Assembly (NCBI RefSeq): GCF_014356525.2
Contig: NC_052505.1
Span: 48,624,906 to 48,688,905 of the forward strand
Direction: 5' to 3'
Source: Nilaparvata lugens
Taxonomy: Eukaryota; Arthropoda; Insecta; Hemiptera; Delphacidae
DNA: 64,000 bases
Of the stretch, positions 1-12,866 are shown in pieces. The notes below the pieces were generated by a model. That model saw nothing but the letters and a program-made list of their open reading frames with translations. It did not search any database and had not been told where the DNA came from. Position numbers and translations under genes: made by a program. Position 1 is the stretch's first letter. Every line of letters begins with the position of its first letter.

Positions 1-2600
1 TGCATATTCTTTTTTTAAACTTCAATGACGAGTAATCCAATATAGCAGCTCACTTTGAAGCAGTAGTCGGACAGTTCAAAATACAAATTTCAAATCAGTT
101 TTCAGCAAATCTGCTAGTTACAAAATCTGAAAATTGAAACATTATTATCCATACAGATCTTTCAAATTGAAATTCTATGAGTAAAGCACGAAATCACTCA
201 AATACTCATCCATGCAGTACACGAAACATGCAATTATCATATTCTCTTCAACATAGTACACCGGTACATTGGTTTCAGAATTCCACTGAAAGCATGACAT
301 CATTTGAATAATAGTAAAATTAAACCTAATCATTTTTTCCCAGACTTGTGTTTCTCGTTCCACATTCATAAAACACACTATCTTTCTTCTTTTTTCCCAC
401 TTTGTTCTCTCGGTCAAGTTTGAAAGAGAGATAATATCACTAAGTATAGTTTCATAAGAAAGAGCATTAAAAACTATGTTCAAAATTCTCCAATACAAAT
501 AGTTAGAACACAAATAATATTCTATTAGTCTATCATCACCAAATTTATTATTGCCACACCACGACATAATTTACAGAATTTAATAAACGTATTTTAGTAT
601 AATAATATATTCTAGTATATAATCATATTGATATACATATTGGTAATGATGTGCTATCGTGATAATTCCAGGACTGGTGGGGTGAAAGTATGGCTAGTAA
701 ATAGGCTTTATACTATCTATCCTTGGGGTGGATCTGAAGTTTACGAGTTACGACTGATGAAGTTACATTTGAATGCCCCTCAATGGGAAGTCCAGTATTT
801 GGGGCGTCTGGAAGGGTGCAGAGCAGAGTATTAAATAGTTCATTAAAATCTACATACGACGCACTCATGTCTGAAATTGTCTCGCTCGTTGCGATTGCAC
901 AGTCTATCTGCTGAATTTAGTAGTTTTCACTCATTCTGCTCTTTCCTGCATTTCCTAATCGTATGTGGCAATGAAGAGCTATTGGAGAACCAAAGCAGTT
1001 ACTGTAGGCCGTAAATGACTTGAGGTATTGACAATTATTTGACTTATCGCTCATTTAGGACTTGATTTAGTTCAAACCTAATAGTTAGTAATCTAGTGGT
1101 GCGGTTTTATGTACGCTCATGCCCATTAACGAATCATGAACATTTCTCTCAACTCTATTTCCTTTCGATTTCTCTCTTTCTCTTTTGTATCATTCAATTC
1201 ATCTTCTACGTCTTGCCATCTCAACTCTCAACATTACTGCTTTCGTCTAATTTCAATCTCCTCCTCCTACTTCCATGTTCTGATTTCCCCTTGAACCGAA
1301 ATTTGATTACTCTTTCGTGTTGTATACGGTGTTGAAGTGTACGGTAATTATGGATTTAAGTGATTTTCCACCTTGTTCTAATCAATCAAAGCTAGGAATC
1401 TATACTATATTATTATCATCATCATCTTCTGAAATTCCCCCTTTAAATTCCCCCTTTCCTTTTTAGGACGTACCCCATTGCATTTAACAACCTTCAGCAT
1501 ATCTGAGGGTGCTCGGTTACATCTTCAACATCCATAATTGATTTCTGTCAGCAGGTCGGTTTCCGGTTCAACATATCATATTAATCAGTGCTTTTTGTGA
1601 TAGTGTGCTGATAGTTCCAGTTTATATGAATTTACATTCATATAGGATTAAACTCCTTCAACCAGGAGTTCCGTATTGTTCATCAGTCCATTGGCTTATT
1701 TATCTAGACTGGGATGGATGAGAGTGAAACAGTACACATCATATATGATAATAATTGAGGCAACATAATTACGTTTCCTCTTCACTACTTCTCTTCCAAA
1801 ACAATACGATCATGCTCTTTTGAGTGATTTGATTATCCTCAAATGTCAAAATATTATGTCAATGGACATGAGCCAGCCAGGTCACTCAATGTTATTATTA
1901 ATATTATTAATAGACATTATGTATGAGTAACTTGTGGCAATATATTGATGGGTGTTTTGGAACGTTGTGACGAGGGTCGGTCAATACTTAGTAGAGCTTG
2001 AAGGGGCGTTGAATCGAGAAACCGGTTCGGTGAATGCGGCTACGCATTTCGCTGTTGCAAGAATCACCGGGATTCCCCTCAACAATTCGCACTAAATCAA
2101 TAACTTTTCCTGTTAGCCTAGATGCGAGTCAGTTTAAATCATGATTCTCACAATGTTTCTGACATCCATCACTGCTTACTGACTTGAATATGTTTCTGAG
2201 GAGTCAGATTCTGATTGTGAATGAACGAACTTTCAACCAGATTGAGAACTTGAAACTGTATTTCTATTCATATCAAGGTTTTTTGTGATATTACTATTAG
2301 ATAATACAGATTAGATAGAATATAAATATGAGACCTACCCGGTCAAACGTTAGTTCGCTTATTGTTAATTGGAGAATAATGAATAGCTAGTGTATCTTTA
2401 CTGAAATGAAGACTCTATGTTACGTATTATCAATTGGTTGGAAAAGTTGACATTTCATCCTTTGACATTTCCTTGTTATCCTTAATATATCCTTATAGAT
2501 CGTATCATATCATTGTATAATGAATTATTGAATCTTGTCAATTCCATTCTATACAATTCAAAGATTCAGTTTCAATGATACGATGCGATTACACTTGGAT
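1..2600. other. Non-coding stretch, no gene seen
   Basis: AT-rich sequence with frequent stops in all frames. Short open frames (for example 175-567 minus and 1,096-1,335 plus, the latter a pyrimidine-rich run) have no recognisable motif and no exon-like borders. Nothing repeat-like was recognised by eye except ordinary low-complexity runs. Confidence 0.6.
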
Positions 2601-2614
2601 GAAATCTTCAACAT

Positions 2615-2850
2615 CTTTGTGCGGTTTAGCCTTCTGGAGAGTCCGGGGAGCATTCCATACCTATAGTAGAAGGGGGTTCGGGGGCTCTCCACCAGAGTTT
2701 TTTGAAAAATAAGTACCAAAAAAAGCATATTAGAGTGATGATTGTAACGTTATTTTTTCGCATATTGTTATTCATCAAATTACTTATAAATTTGTATTTA
2801 TAATTGACCGAGCGAAGTGAGGTCCAAGATTCAAGTCGACGGTTTTGCAT
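2615..2850. repeat. Dispersed repeat patch, G-rich (copy 1)
   Basis: A block containing the run 'aagggggttcgggggctctc' at about 2,670-2,690 looks like a diverged copy of the block at 14,560-14,700: both read 'cattccata...' or 'tattccata...' followed by a G-run and then 'ggctc'. The family is unknown. It contrasts in composition with the flanking AT-rich DNA. Confidence 0.35.
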
Positions 2851-2962
2851 TTCTCTTTATGTTTATATGTTTATTTTTTGTTTATATATTTTTTATATTT
2901 CTGTTTTTATGTTCCGCATTTACAGCGAAACGCAGCAATAGATTTTCATGATATTTGACAGG

Positions 2963-3037
<75 letters not shown>

Positions 3038-3104
3038 TGTTGTGTGTGTGTGTGTGTGTGTGGTGTGTGTGTGTGTGTGTGTGTTGTGTGTGTGGTGTGT
3101 GTTG

Positions 3105-3135
<31 letters not shown>

Positions 3136-3182
3136 TGTGTGTGGTGTGTGTTGTGTGTGGTGTGTGTGTGTGTGGTGTGTGT

Positions 3183-3218
<36 letters not shown>

Positions 3219-3236
3219 GTGTGTGTGTGTGTATGT
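2963..3236. repeat. Long interrupted (GT)n microsatellite
   Basis: About 270 bp of GT/TG dinucleotides broken at intervals by GGT or TTG slips. The open frames it creates on both strands (Cys-Val or Thr-His runs) are artefacts. It sits immediately 5' of a family A repeat copy, at the same place as the shorter GT tract at 11,878-11,930. Confidence 0.95.
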
Positions 3237-3885
3237 GCGTCTGTGTACACGATATTTCATCTCCCAATATTAACGGAATGATTTGAAATTTGGAACTTAA
3301 GGTCCTCACAATATACGGATCCGACACGAACAATTTCGATCAAATGCAATTCAAGATGGCGGCTGAAATGGCACAAATGTTGTCAAAAACAGGGTTTTTC
3401 GCGATTTTCTCAAAAACGGCTCCAACGTTTTCGATTAAATTTATACCAATCAACTATCAACCTCCACTAGTCTCATATCTGTAAAAATTTCAGGAGCTCC
3501 GCCCCATCTATGCAAAGTTCGATTTTAGATTCCCAATTATCAGGCTTAAGATAAAATTTAAACAAAAAATTTTGAGTGGAAAAGATTAAGCATGAAAATC
3601 TCTACAATTAATGCTCAGTAAGATTTTCCCCTAAAATTGTAAATGAGCACGAAATTCCAGAAAATGTTATTATTTCAATTGCAAACTGTTGGCAACTGTT
3701 GATTCTATTAAATGATTCACTATAAAGAGATAGCAGACCTCGTATGTCTCCAGCGTTATTGTCCTGTCACCAGCTGGCTCAGATCTTTGTTTATAAGTAG
3801 TAGACTTGAGATGCGCGTACACACTAGCGTCAGGTGATCAATTATCATAACGGCAGGGAAATTGTGTGAGTGCGCCACACCAGAT
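3230..3885 (+). repeat. Dispersed repeat family A, copy 1
   Basis: Aligns by eye over about 650 bp with 11,925-12,600. Shared landmarks in order are 'tatgtgcgtct', 'ggatccgacac', 'attcaagatggcggct', 'acagggtttttcgcgatttt', 'caggagctccgccccatcta', 'ctccagcgttattg' and 'gtgagtgcgccacaccagat'. No protein is encoded. It looks like a non-autonomous element or the tail of one. Short shared phrases also recur near 28,480, so the family is probably abundant. Confidence 0.8.
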
Positions 3886-3887
3886 TT

Positions 3888-4786
3888 TTTAATAATATTA
3901 TTTGGGTACATAAGAGAAGTCCAGAACAAATTTCTTCATGCAAAATTTCCTTGTGCTAGATACAGGGAAGCCCAAAAACCTCGTATTTTCGGCTCATTTT
4001 CCAGTTTTCAGCTATTTCTGCCAAATCTCCTAATCGGACAGAAAAATTTGCTTTCGCCTTTTTTCTATATTAATGGCCAATTTCTTGAGGAGTCCTTAAG
4101 CACGCCACTCCACTAGCAAATACTGAAATGAAGTGCATCTAACGGGTGATTCTTATAGAACATAATCTTATGAACTTAAATCTTATAATTATTGTGCGAA
4201 ATATCCATGTGAAGACTATGTAGTTGATGATGATGGTTGAAGCTGAAAATTAGGTGTTTTTCACAATACAAGGAGCATTGTTGTCAGTTGTACTTGGAAA
4301 TCTATATGAGATAGAGCGCTCTACCTGATCTCAGATTGTAGAGCACGGAAAATACACCCAGAGGAATTCTGAATTATACATCTAAATGGTAACAATCGGA
4401 AGATATTGTTGAACAAAATCTAAAATACATCAAAAATTGATTCTCTCTTCAAATTTCACTCATTTTTGAAAAATCATAACTCAGTACTCATTGGAGATAG
4501 AGAGTTCCGAATGATCTCATTTTATACAGAATTTCATATTCTAGAAAAAAGGCAAGAGCAAATTTTTCTTTCCGATCACGAGATTTGGCAGAAATAGCTG
4601 AAAACTGGAAAATGAGCCGAAAATACGAGGTTTTTGGGCTTCCCTGTATCTAGCACAAGGAAATTTTGCAGGAAGAAATTGGTTCTGGACTTCTCTTATG
4701 TACCCAAATAATATATTAGAAAATCAGAACTACTATATAAATTGCAAGCACGCCCCCTTTTTTATGTCTATATTGACTGGACTATA
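3888..4786. repeat. Dispersed repeat family B, copy 1, with ~180-bp inverted arms
   Basis: The left arm (about 3,890-4,068) is the reverse complement of about 4,540-4,715; both contain 'gtacataagagaagtccaga', 'gtgctagatacagggaagcc' and 'agttttcagctatttctgcc' on one strand or the other. The interior and right arm (4,239-4,786) recur at 32,612-33,868. It ends near 'tctatattgactggact'. The structure is that of a non-autonomous DNA transposon or foldback element; no transposase is visible. This copy keeps the uninterrupted site where copy 2 carries a solo LTR. Confidence 0.75.
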
Positions 4787-4789
4787 ATA

Positions 4790-5925
4790 CTACCCGTTCA
4801 AAAACATCGAACATCTTGAAAATGTATCTTTCCATCAACGTTGTAGACAGTTGCAGCCAGACCTGATAATGGCGCTCACACTCACATTCCGGGACGATAC
4901 GTCACGGTACGATAGGACAGATAGCTCTATGTTCATTTAGGATTTTTTCTAGACATTTTCAATTGATAAATTATTGATCAATTTTTGAGAAAACATAGCA
5001 ACATGTCAATGTAAGTCACTGAGCGCGAGGTCTACTGTTCACAGAACTACTAGTATAAGTATAGCGAGTTTAGTTTACAGCTCAAGTCGTTTCTCGCATC
5101 CCACATGTCATCCTACTCTATCCATCCAATCTCCCTCTGCCAAATTCCTCTCGCGCATGTCACTCACTCTTCACTTGCTTCATCCAAGTTTCAGGTGATC
5201 TTCCCCTCTTCTTTCTTCCTGGTGGATTCCAATTCATAATATTTTGTATTCGTATATTGCAATTTAACTTATTTATAATTATTTTGCTTGGAAACCAAAT
5301 TTGAGATTCACCAACGTGTTACTACATTGTGAAGTATATAATATATTCTAGATTAAGAAATAATTACATTTTTTAGTTTCCCACTTTATAGCTTCTTTCG
5401 ACTACATGCTCCAACAAACTAGACTTACATTATTTGAATTACATTATTTGATCGTTGAATGTGGAGAACATTCATTTTCTTCTTGTTTCCTGTATCCGTA
5501 TATTATGTGCAAAGTGACAGGTAGCTTCCAGTCTCGTCGTCTGCGATAGACGTTTGTGGCCAGTGATTCGGAAAATTGAACTGAGCGGAAGTGATCCGCG
5601 CTGTGAGCCCTGAACATTCATTACTTGCACTTGCATTATACTGAAGTGCAAAATTGTATTCGGCGCATCTGGAATCTCGAGTTTTATTCGATAAAATTTG
5701 ATGATATGTTCCAGATGCAGATAGAGAAAATTGATTATAGCTGAGTATCGTCCTTATCAGAGCCAATGAAACATAGGTAATTTCTCATTATTGTAGTTGG
5801 CTTGAAGATTTGATAGCTCTTAGCAGAACAATCAATGTGATTGGTTGAGAGCTGTAAGTTTCGTTTTGATAAATGGAATTGCTTTTATATTCGAATTCAG
5901 AAATGAACATTATGATCATGGGTAT
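4790..5925. other. Non-coding stretch, no gene seen
   Basis: No domain-bearing frame, repeat pair or RNA gene was recognised. The open frame at 5,503-5,766 (minus) has no recognisable motif. Confidence 0.5.
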
Positions 5926-6297
5926 TAGTCCAGGCAATGAATGATCAAAAAAGGGTATAGAAGTTTGGAAAACAATTCGTGACCTCGCAGTTCTGTTTAG
6001 GATAGTAAGGAGGTAAACATATAAAAAGTCCCAACCCTTACCATCTGTGCGCTAAAGGGGTGGGGGTTGTTAAAAAAGTATCGTTTTTGGATTTTCGCAT
6101 ATAACTCGAAAATTATACATCTTACGGACATGGCTATTCTATACAAAATTAAAGTTTACATAATTTGAACCTTTGAACCACCCTCACCCACCTTTTTGAT
6201 ATGTTTACTTCCTTACTACCCTAAAACAGAGCTGCGAAGTCAAAAATTGTCTTCCAAATTCTTCCCTCTATAATCCTTCGTTGACCGGACTATATAG
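5926..6297. mobile_element. Foldback MITE with ~100-bp imperfect inverted arms
   Basis: Left arm about 5,926-6,029, right arm about 6,197-6,297. The core of the palindrome is 'gatagtaaggaggtaaacat' on the left, matched by 'atgtttacttccttactacc' on the right. The outer ends read 'agtccaggcaatgaatga' and, on the reverse strand, 'agtccggtcaacgaagg', each next to TA, consistent with a TA target-site duplication as in Tc1/mariner-type elements. There is no ORF, so it is non-autonomous. Confidence 0.7.
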
Positions 6298-6299
6298 AT

Positions 6300-8165
6300 G
6301 AATATTTAGTAACAGATCCAGGTAGATTATTTCATATGCATTAATTAGGGAGTGATATGCTAGGAAACAAATACGTCAGCCATCGCACGGTAGGGGGGGG
6401 GTGAATTTTCCATGGAGTAACAAGCTCTCTCCTTTCTTCTGAATGAACCAGAGACCTGAGAGAATAGAAGTGGATTCTATAAATCTATTCTATAGATCTA
6501 TTTAGACCTCTAAATCACTGACTACAGAAGTAGTCATTCTTCCATGAAACATCATTATCCTATTCAGGAGCCAATTTCATCAGACAATTGGGAATAAATA
6601 AACGTTTTGTGAAGTAATATAGATATCTATGCTCTCTGATTTTGTTGAAAACATTCAAAAGATAATTACGATTCTGTCGCAGTTTCAATTGCAAATTCTG
6701 TTTTGATGATGTAGCGTAGCTTTGCTGTGAGAAAAGTTTTATTCATAATAGAAACAGGAAGCGAAAAACTGCATTTTGCTTCAATAGTGAAGATGCAATA
6801 TTTGAAACCAAGCGTATCAACTCAGCATATCAATGTGATGCACGATGGTTTCGAATTAAAATCTAGACTGAGATAGAAGTGCAATTCGTGAATGTTTATC
6901 GAGCCTTGCTGTGAGCCAGAATGTAACATTCTATACTCAATACTGTGAGCAGCTAATCTCAACAAAAGCTGTACTTTTTTATTGTCATTCGGCCTCAATC
7001 TTCTAAAGCCCTTCACTCTGCGTTGTTGTACATAAACGGGCTCAATAACGAGCGAAAGTTTTGAAGATTCAGACATATTGCATCCTGTCATAAGCTATGT
7101 TCGCTCACTACTAATATCCGCCATGAACCAACTCAAAAGACTGACTTCTTCATCTTATATACTTAAAAAGTTCCTTATATTGCTTTATTCTTCAAAGCCC
7201 AGCCCCATTTAATAAGAATCATCCTCTGGAAAAAGAAACTATATAAGTGGTTTGTAGCTTGGAATTTATGTGTAGGATAACTACGCTTCCAAACCACTAT
7301 CATCTTTTCCCAATAATTTATGTTAAATTTTATAGAATATACTAAATGGTTGATAGATTCCTGTTACTTGCAGATCAGAATGAATAAATTTCTTAATGGT
7401 TTTTTCGGTATACGGCTTCTCTATTCACATCTATATTACTAGGGTTTGTTCGGGTGCCAGATTCCTGTTTTTAGTAGAACGTTGTGAATGGGTAACATTA
7501 AATATTCAAACACTCGCTGATTGTAATCCAGTGAATGAAATGACTGGAAATAGAAGAACATTCAATTTGAAAATTTTCATCTGCATTCTGTACCATCAAT
7601 AATTGTGTTGAATGATAAATTAACATTTTGAAATGATATTTAGTTTCATATTCTCATTGGAATCTTTTAAATTCCATGATATAACTATACTTAAATGAAA
7701 ACTGCGTATAAGTAAAGCTTCTAAGAACATTTTTCTTGTGTTAAAAAAAATATCTTTCATTTTTCAGGTTATTGCGTGAATGAGGTCAAAAGTGACGGAA
7801 ATGGGAAGGGTGAGTCAACCCTAACAGCAAATATCAATTTCAATTTTTATATTTTCTTAAAAAATTATAATCTCTGATACATACTCATCCCAAAACACTC
7901 AATGTTTTGGAGACACAAATTAAAGAGTTGACTTTATACAGTACAGTTTCTCATAGGTTCTTTTGGTTCTATTCCATCTCTTCGTATGTACAAAGAAAGA
8001 AACATCGATGCTTCTTCAAAAAGTTTCTCTATAGTGCAATTATTCATGTTCTTAAATCAGAACCTGATTAAAATTGATTTGTTATCCTTGTTATCCTATG
8101 TCTGTCATAAGACAAAGCAGACTGGTTTATCCTTTTCAACTTCGCACCGTTGCCAATTTGTTTCT
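6300..8165. other. Non-coding stretch, no gene seen
   Basis: An 89-codon open frame on the minus strand (6,822-7,091) is basic and Leu/Ser-rich but matches no family I recognise, and it lacks clear exon borders. Nothing else is supported. Confidence 0.45.
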
Positions 8166-8565
8166 AGCCTAAAACCAGGCGCACACCAACGCGAACGTTT
8201 TGTTGCAGTGCGAATTCAATTCGCCGAACTTGCCGTGCAGAAAGTTAATACTATTGCGGTGTATGTGCTGGCGCAAACCAATGCGATGCGAAATATTCCC
8301 TTGCGAATAATTCGCAGCTTTTGTTACATGCAGCATTTGCAGCGCTTTTTTGTGTTGCGAATTCTGTGGCGAGTTCTGGAACTACAATAGTCTCGTCTGC
8401 CTTGTAAACAACTTAAGTCAACTCGAATATTCCCGCGCTCCACATTGCGATTATTCCGCTTCCCAGTGTGCGTGCCCCAATATTTCGCAACGAAAACTTC
8501 GTTTGGAAACCACAGTCTGAATTCTTGAAAATTCCGCAACGAATTTTTACGCATCGGTGTGCATA
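8166..8565. mobile_element. Possible MITE bounded by 'gcacacc' motifs
   Basis: The left end 'aggcgcacaccaacgcgaac' and the reverse-complemented right end 'tgcacaccgatgcgtaaaaa' are imperfect inverted repeats enclosing about 400 bp. That interior is GC-richer than its surroundings and rich in 'gcgaat' / 'attcgc' words. It is followed by a short 'agcataccat' duplication. The open frames across it are incidental. Confidence 0.4.
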
Positions 8566-8569
8566 GCAT

Positions 8570-10230
8570 ACCATACCATATAGCATAGCATACCTTAAGT
8601 TATGAAGGAATATAATAAACTAGCAAATATTCATTCTCAACTATAAACATTCATTAATAGTTTTCATGATTTATTAATCATGAAAAGATATATTTTCCTG
8701 ATTTATAGATATACTTGAGATATCATCATTATTGAGAATAAGTACTCAGAATTGATCAATATTTACAAGAATCAACAATCAAGAAGAGATGAGATATTCC
8801 TGTATAACTTGAATCTCAGGCAAGTGCAATAGAAGGCGATGGAATCGGAAGAGTGGCAATAAAGCGTTCCTATCCACTGACTTTATACGCAGTATCATTA
8901 CAGTATAATTTATATACATTCTATTTGTATCAGTGCATCTTTGAATATCAATCTCACTATAGTCACTACCTCCGTAAACGGAGGTAGTGTTATAGTTCAT
9001 CTTTTTATTCTTCAAGAATTGAATTTTCATATGATTTTAATGAAAATTATGATTGCTTTCGCGATAAAGGACAGAAGGAGGATGACAAGAAAACACAGTA
9101 ATTTAATAATGAAAACAACTGTTCATCCTGGGAAATGCAATTATGAGAGCTCACTCTTCAAAACTTATCCTTTGTACTAGGAAATTTCATCAAGCCACCG
9201 CTCATTATTTTCAGCTACCCTTCAGCCCTCTTTCTCTCTCTTCACTCTTACTCAATTCTTTGCTTTTCCGACAAATCCTCCACGCTCTCTTGTTTGAACA
9301 TTGTTAGAAATATTAATATTTTTCTTCCGCGAGAGTTTTAGATGCTCTCTGCACAAAAAGCAGGATTTCAAACTCCATTCGAATTATGCTTTATTGAGCG
9401 GATAGAGGAGTTTACCATCTTAGTTTAAGCTAAGGCCAGAATAGAACGTCTCACAAGATAAGATTTGAGTTGATCCTATGTCAACTGACCTCAATAAAAT
9501 CTTCTGACTATACAATCTTCTCACATATTGGAAAGTCATGAATAATACATTACTTACGTAGCCTATTCCATTATTCCAAGGGATTGAATTCACATCGAAT
9601 ATAACACAAAATGCTAAAAACAACACACGAGTAAATAGAGTACTAACTTCATGGACCTCGACTTCTATCAGATAAAGTTGAAAATATAAAAATTGAATAT
9701 TGTACTGGCATATAAATATTTCATACGTGTTAGGAATTTGCGTAAATATTTATGTAGGAATTCGCGAAAACGGGGACACGTGAATTTATCATTAAATTCT
9801 GAAGTCTTAATTATTCTTTGTGCCTAACCTTTATGAAGGTAATAAAATAAAAATAATTTTGAAGAAAATTTTTAGAATTTTGAAGTAGGCCGGCACATCT
9901 AGAAAATGAATCTGAGTCTTTACTATTTCAATTCATGCAGGCGAACGAGTTAGAGTCAGGAAAACTACAATAAGTTTTTGCCATGCCTGATTTAATCGCC
10001 GTTCACTATTTTAACACTATAATATTCTAAAACAAACAAAATATCAACAATACTTACACGAAAAAGAATAAGAATCATAATAAATTTAACACGTTACATT
10101 ACCTTTATCCTCTGATCTGGGGGCGCATTACTATCCTTACGTTAGATATTAATACATCACCAAACCAAATAATATCATTTGAAAATATTAATAATTAATA
10201 TTGATAATTATTTCAGAAAAAAACTCAAAA
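8570..10230. other. Non-coding stretch, no gene seen
   Basis: AT-rich and without recognised repeats. A small perfect palindrome 'actacctccgtaaacggaggtagt' straddles about 8,965-8,990. No coding evidence. Confidence 0.5.
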
Positions 10231-10239
10231 CAGAAAAAC

Positions 10240-10620
10240 TCAAAGAACCCAAATTTTGTCGATAACCCCGTACACCAATTTCAAACCCTCACTTTGATTG
10301 ACATTTTTGTATGACCCTTTGTTTCACTGCACTGCACTTTGTTGATGGTTTCCGTCGTGTTTCCTTTCGATGTTATTTTGTTATCTCGGCGTTTTCTTCT
10401 AAGAGTTGAGTTGATGATGTCGGGAAGTCATCTTGCGATGCGGAACCTCCGTCTCCCGAAACGGCCTTACGTAAATTCTGGTCAGGTATCATTCTCGGGA
10501 CCTCTTACGACATGCCTTGCTCGTGGAGTCCATGACGGTATGAAGTTGTGTCTTAAAGCTGGATTTTGAAGGGGTGAAACATAAAGTTGGCTTGGGGTCA
10601 CACATGAACCGCTGTAAATA
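10240..10620 (-). other. GC-richer block, possible degraded minus-strand exon or gag-like start
   Basis: Read on the minus strand there is an acceptor-like 'tttatttacag' near 10,610-10,620, then an ATG in a reasonable context (gtcATGg) near 10,530 opening MDSTSKACRKRSRE, then a stop. A second frame continues with a Ser/Gly/Asp-rich stretch (GDGGSASQDDFPTSSTQ) across about 10,385-10,470. The coding-like composition and a frame change of one base suggest a decayed coding exon or the gag/ORF1 start of a retroelement. I do not recognise the protein. Confidence 0.25.
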
Positions 10621-11599
10621 AATGTATTACAGCATTAATTTCTAACTGTTCCTACAATTCATCAAAAGCTGAAACAGGAGTTATCTATTGATTATAGATT
10701 ATTTAAATTCTCTCATTCTATTTGAATCCTCATTTTATATAGATTTTTATCTTTAAACTAATGATTCTTTGAATCAGAATTAATGTATCTTTCTTCACAG
10801 ATTATTCAAAAGTTCTGGTATAATTTAATAAATTAGCGTTCAGTTAAAAGCCTTAACGCCATGAGAAAACACAGTCAGAAAAATATAAAAATTTAGCAAG
10901 TCTCAAACTTAATATTAAAACTTACATTTCAATTTGAAGATTATCTTCCTAATTTTCAGCAATTTATTCTTTTTCTCTTTAATAATATCTGTTCATTAAG
11001 AATAACTCAAATGTAACATAACTGAAAACTTTCTTCTCTACTTTCTGTACTTCTTTAGAAAAAAATATTATTATCTCCCATCGATAATAAAATGAAAAGG
11101 ACTACTCTCAATCAAAATTATTAACTTGAACAATAACAGGCTTTGTTGATACAATACTCTGATGGAAGTTTCAATTAATTCAATTCCCTAAATTATATTT
11201 TAACCTTATTTTACGTACCTTAACGGTTATTTGAAGAAACAATTATTCCTACATGATGAAGCAACACAATTAAACTTTTCAGGACAAGGCACTACTAGAA
11301 AATATAAACTTTAATAAAAATAAAACTAACTCCTACATTAACTAATGATATAAACTTATAAACTTGTCTAAAAAGGGCGAAACAAATTGACTACATCTTC
11401 ACTCTCGTAGTGCTCCTAGCTCCTAGCAAAGTGTCCTCCGAAACGTAATCTGGTCTCACGGCTGGGGAATCGCCCCACTACTGTATTTAGAAACAGGTCT
11501 CTTATTGGGCGAAGGGAATCAATTTGACCAATCGTCGCGTGGCTTCTAGGAAAGTACGATGAGGACGTGCATCCTACCTGGCTGAAGGTTGGTTATAAA
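10621..11599. other. Non-coding stretch, possible LTR-like tract on the minus strand
   Basis: No coding frame. On the minus strand about 11,200-11,500 has a GC-richer part followed by 'tattaaagtttatattttc', reminiscent of an LTR R-U5 region, but no paired copy or target duplication is visible. Confidence 0.25.
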
Positions 11600-11705
11600 T
11601 CATTTTCGTGAGAGTACGAACAGAGCGCGCTTCGTTTCAGTGCGCGCTCTCTTAGTACCTCACTGATTTACCCTTCTGACAGCTTGACAGATCTTCGTTT
11701 TCGCT
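11600..11705. repeat. Repeat with GC-hairpin, copy 1
   Basis: Contains 'agagcgcgc' and 'gcgcgctct' 11 bases apart, giving a 9-bp perfect stem. It is followed by 'gatttacccttctgacagct', which recurs in the same order at 13,295-13,400, so this is a roughly 105-bp duplicated unit. Confidence 0.7.
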
Positions 11706-11741
11706 GATAATATATATAAATATACATGCTACTACTTATTA

Positions 11742-12600
11742 CTTTCCTTGCCCTATTACTATAGGTAAGGAAATTATTGCTTTCCGAAAAAAATTAAGGT
11801 ACCCCAATTTCTAAATTTCTATACGTTTCAAAGTCCCCTGAGTCCAAAAAAGTGGTTTTTGGCTATTGGTCTGTATGTATGTGTGTGTGTGTGTGTGTGT
11901 GTATGTGTGTGTATGAGTGTATGTGCGTCTTTGTACACGATATCTCATCTCCCAATTAACGGAATGACTTGAAATTTGGAACGTAAGGCCCTTACAATAT
12001 AAGGATCCGACACAAACAATCTCTATCAAATTCTATTCAAGATGGCGGCTAAAATGGCGAAAATGTTGTCAAAAACAGGGTTTTTCGCGATTTTCTCGAA
12101 AACGGCTCCAACGATTTTGATTGAAGTTATACCTGGAATAGTCAACGATAAGCTCTATGAACTGCCACAAGTCCCATATCTGTAAAAATTTCAGGAGCTC
12201 CGCCCCATCTATGCAAAGTTTGATTTTAGATTCTCAATTATCAGGCTTCAGATACAATTTAAACAAAAAAAAAAAAAAATGAGGGGAAAAGATTCAGCAT
12301 GAGAATCTCTACAACAAAAATGTCCAGTAAAATTTTCACCTAAAATTAAAAATAAGCTCGAAATTCGAGAAAATGTGATCATGCAATTGCAAACTGTTGG
12401 CATCAGTTGATTCTATTAAATGATTCACTATGAAGAGAAAGCACAACTCGTGTGTCTCCAGCGTTATTGCCCTGTCACCAGTGCTGGCTCAAATCTTTGA
12501 ATAGTAGACTTGTGATGCGCGGGAACACTAGCGTCAGGTGATCAATTCTCATAATAGAAAGGAAAGTTGTGTGAGTGCGCCACACCAGATTTTTTTCTAG
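11742..12600 (+). repeat. Dispersed repeat family A, copy 2, with GT microsatellite
   Basis: Starts with a palindromic 'ttccttgccctattactata' segment (11,742-11,770). It then has about 100 bp including 'aggtaccccaatttctaaat', a short GT tract (11,878-11,930) and about 670 bp collinear with 3,230-3,885. It gives a fuller view of the 5' part of the family than copy 1, where the microsatellite has expanded. An A13 run interrupts it near 12,270. Confidence 0.8.
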
Positions 12601-12866
12601 TTTTTTTCAATAAACCCCTTTAACAAATATCGACGTGTTGAGGACCGAATGGTGAATATTGAAAAATATTAATATTGTAGACTTCTGTTAGTGTTCTCCA
12701 ATTATTGTGTTAAAGTGATTTGATTCAAGCCGAATTTATTGATTAGAATTCCAGTGAACTTCGATTTATGTTAACTGTAAATTATATTTTTGTGTTTGAT
12801 TTTAAGTGTTAATTTTATTTTTTGACTGGAGTAAGATTCTGCTAAATTACTTCAAAGCTGCTTGGA

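Noticed and set aside
2882..3333. Long open frames on both strands through the GT tract (Thr-His and Cys-Val repeats)
   Set aside because: Produced by the dinucleotide microsatellite; present in several frames on both strands at once and without any non-repeat domain.
6822..7091. 89-codon minus-strand open frame, basic
   Set aside because: No recognisable family, no splice borders, and of a length expected by chance over 64 kb.
7986..8390. 134-codon plus-strand open frame
   Set aside because: Its second half lies in the possible MITE at 8,166-8,565; no motif, and an overlapping minus-strand frame is equally open.
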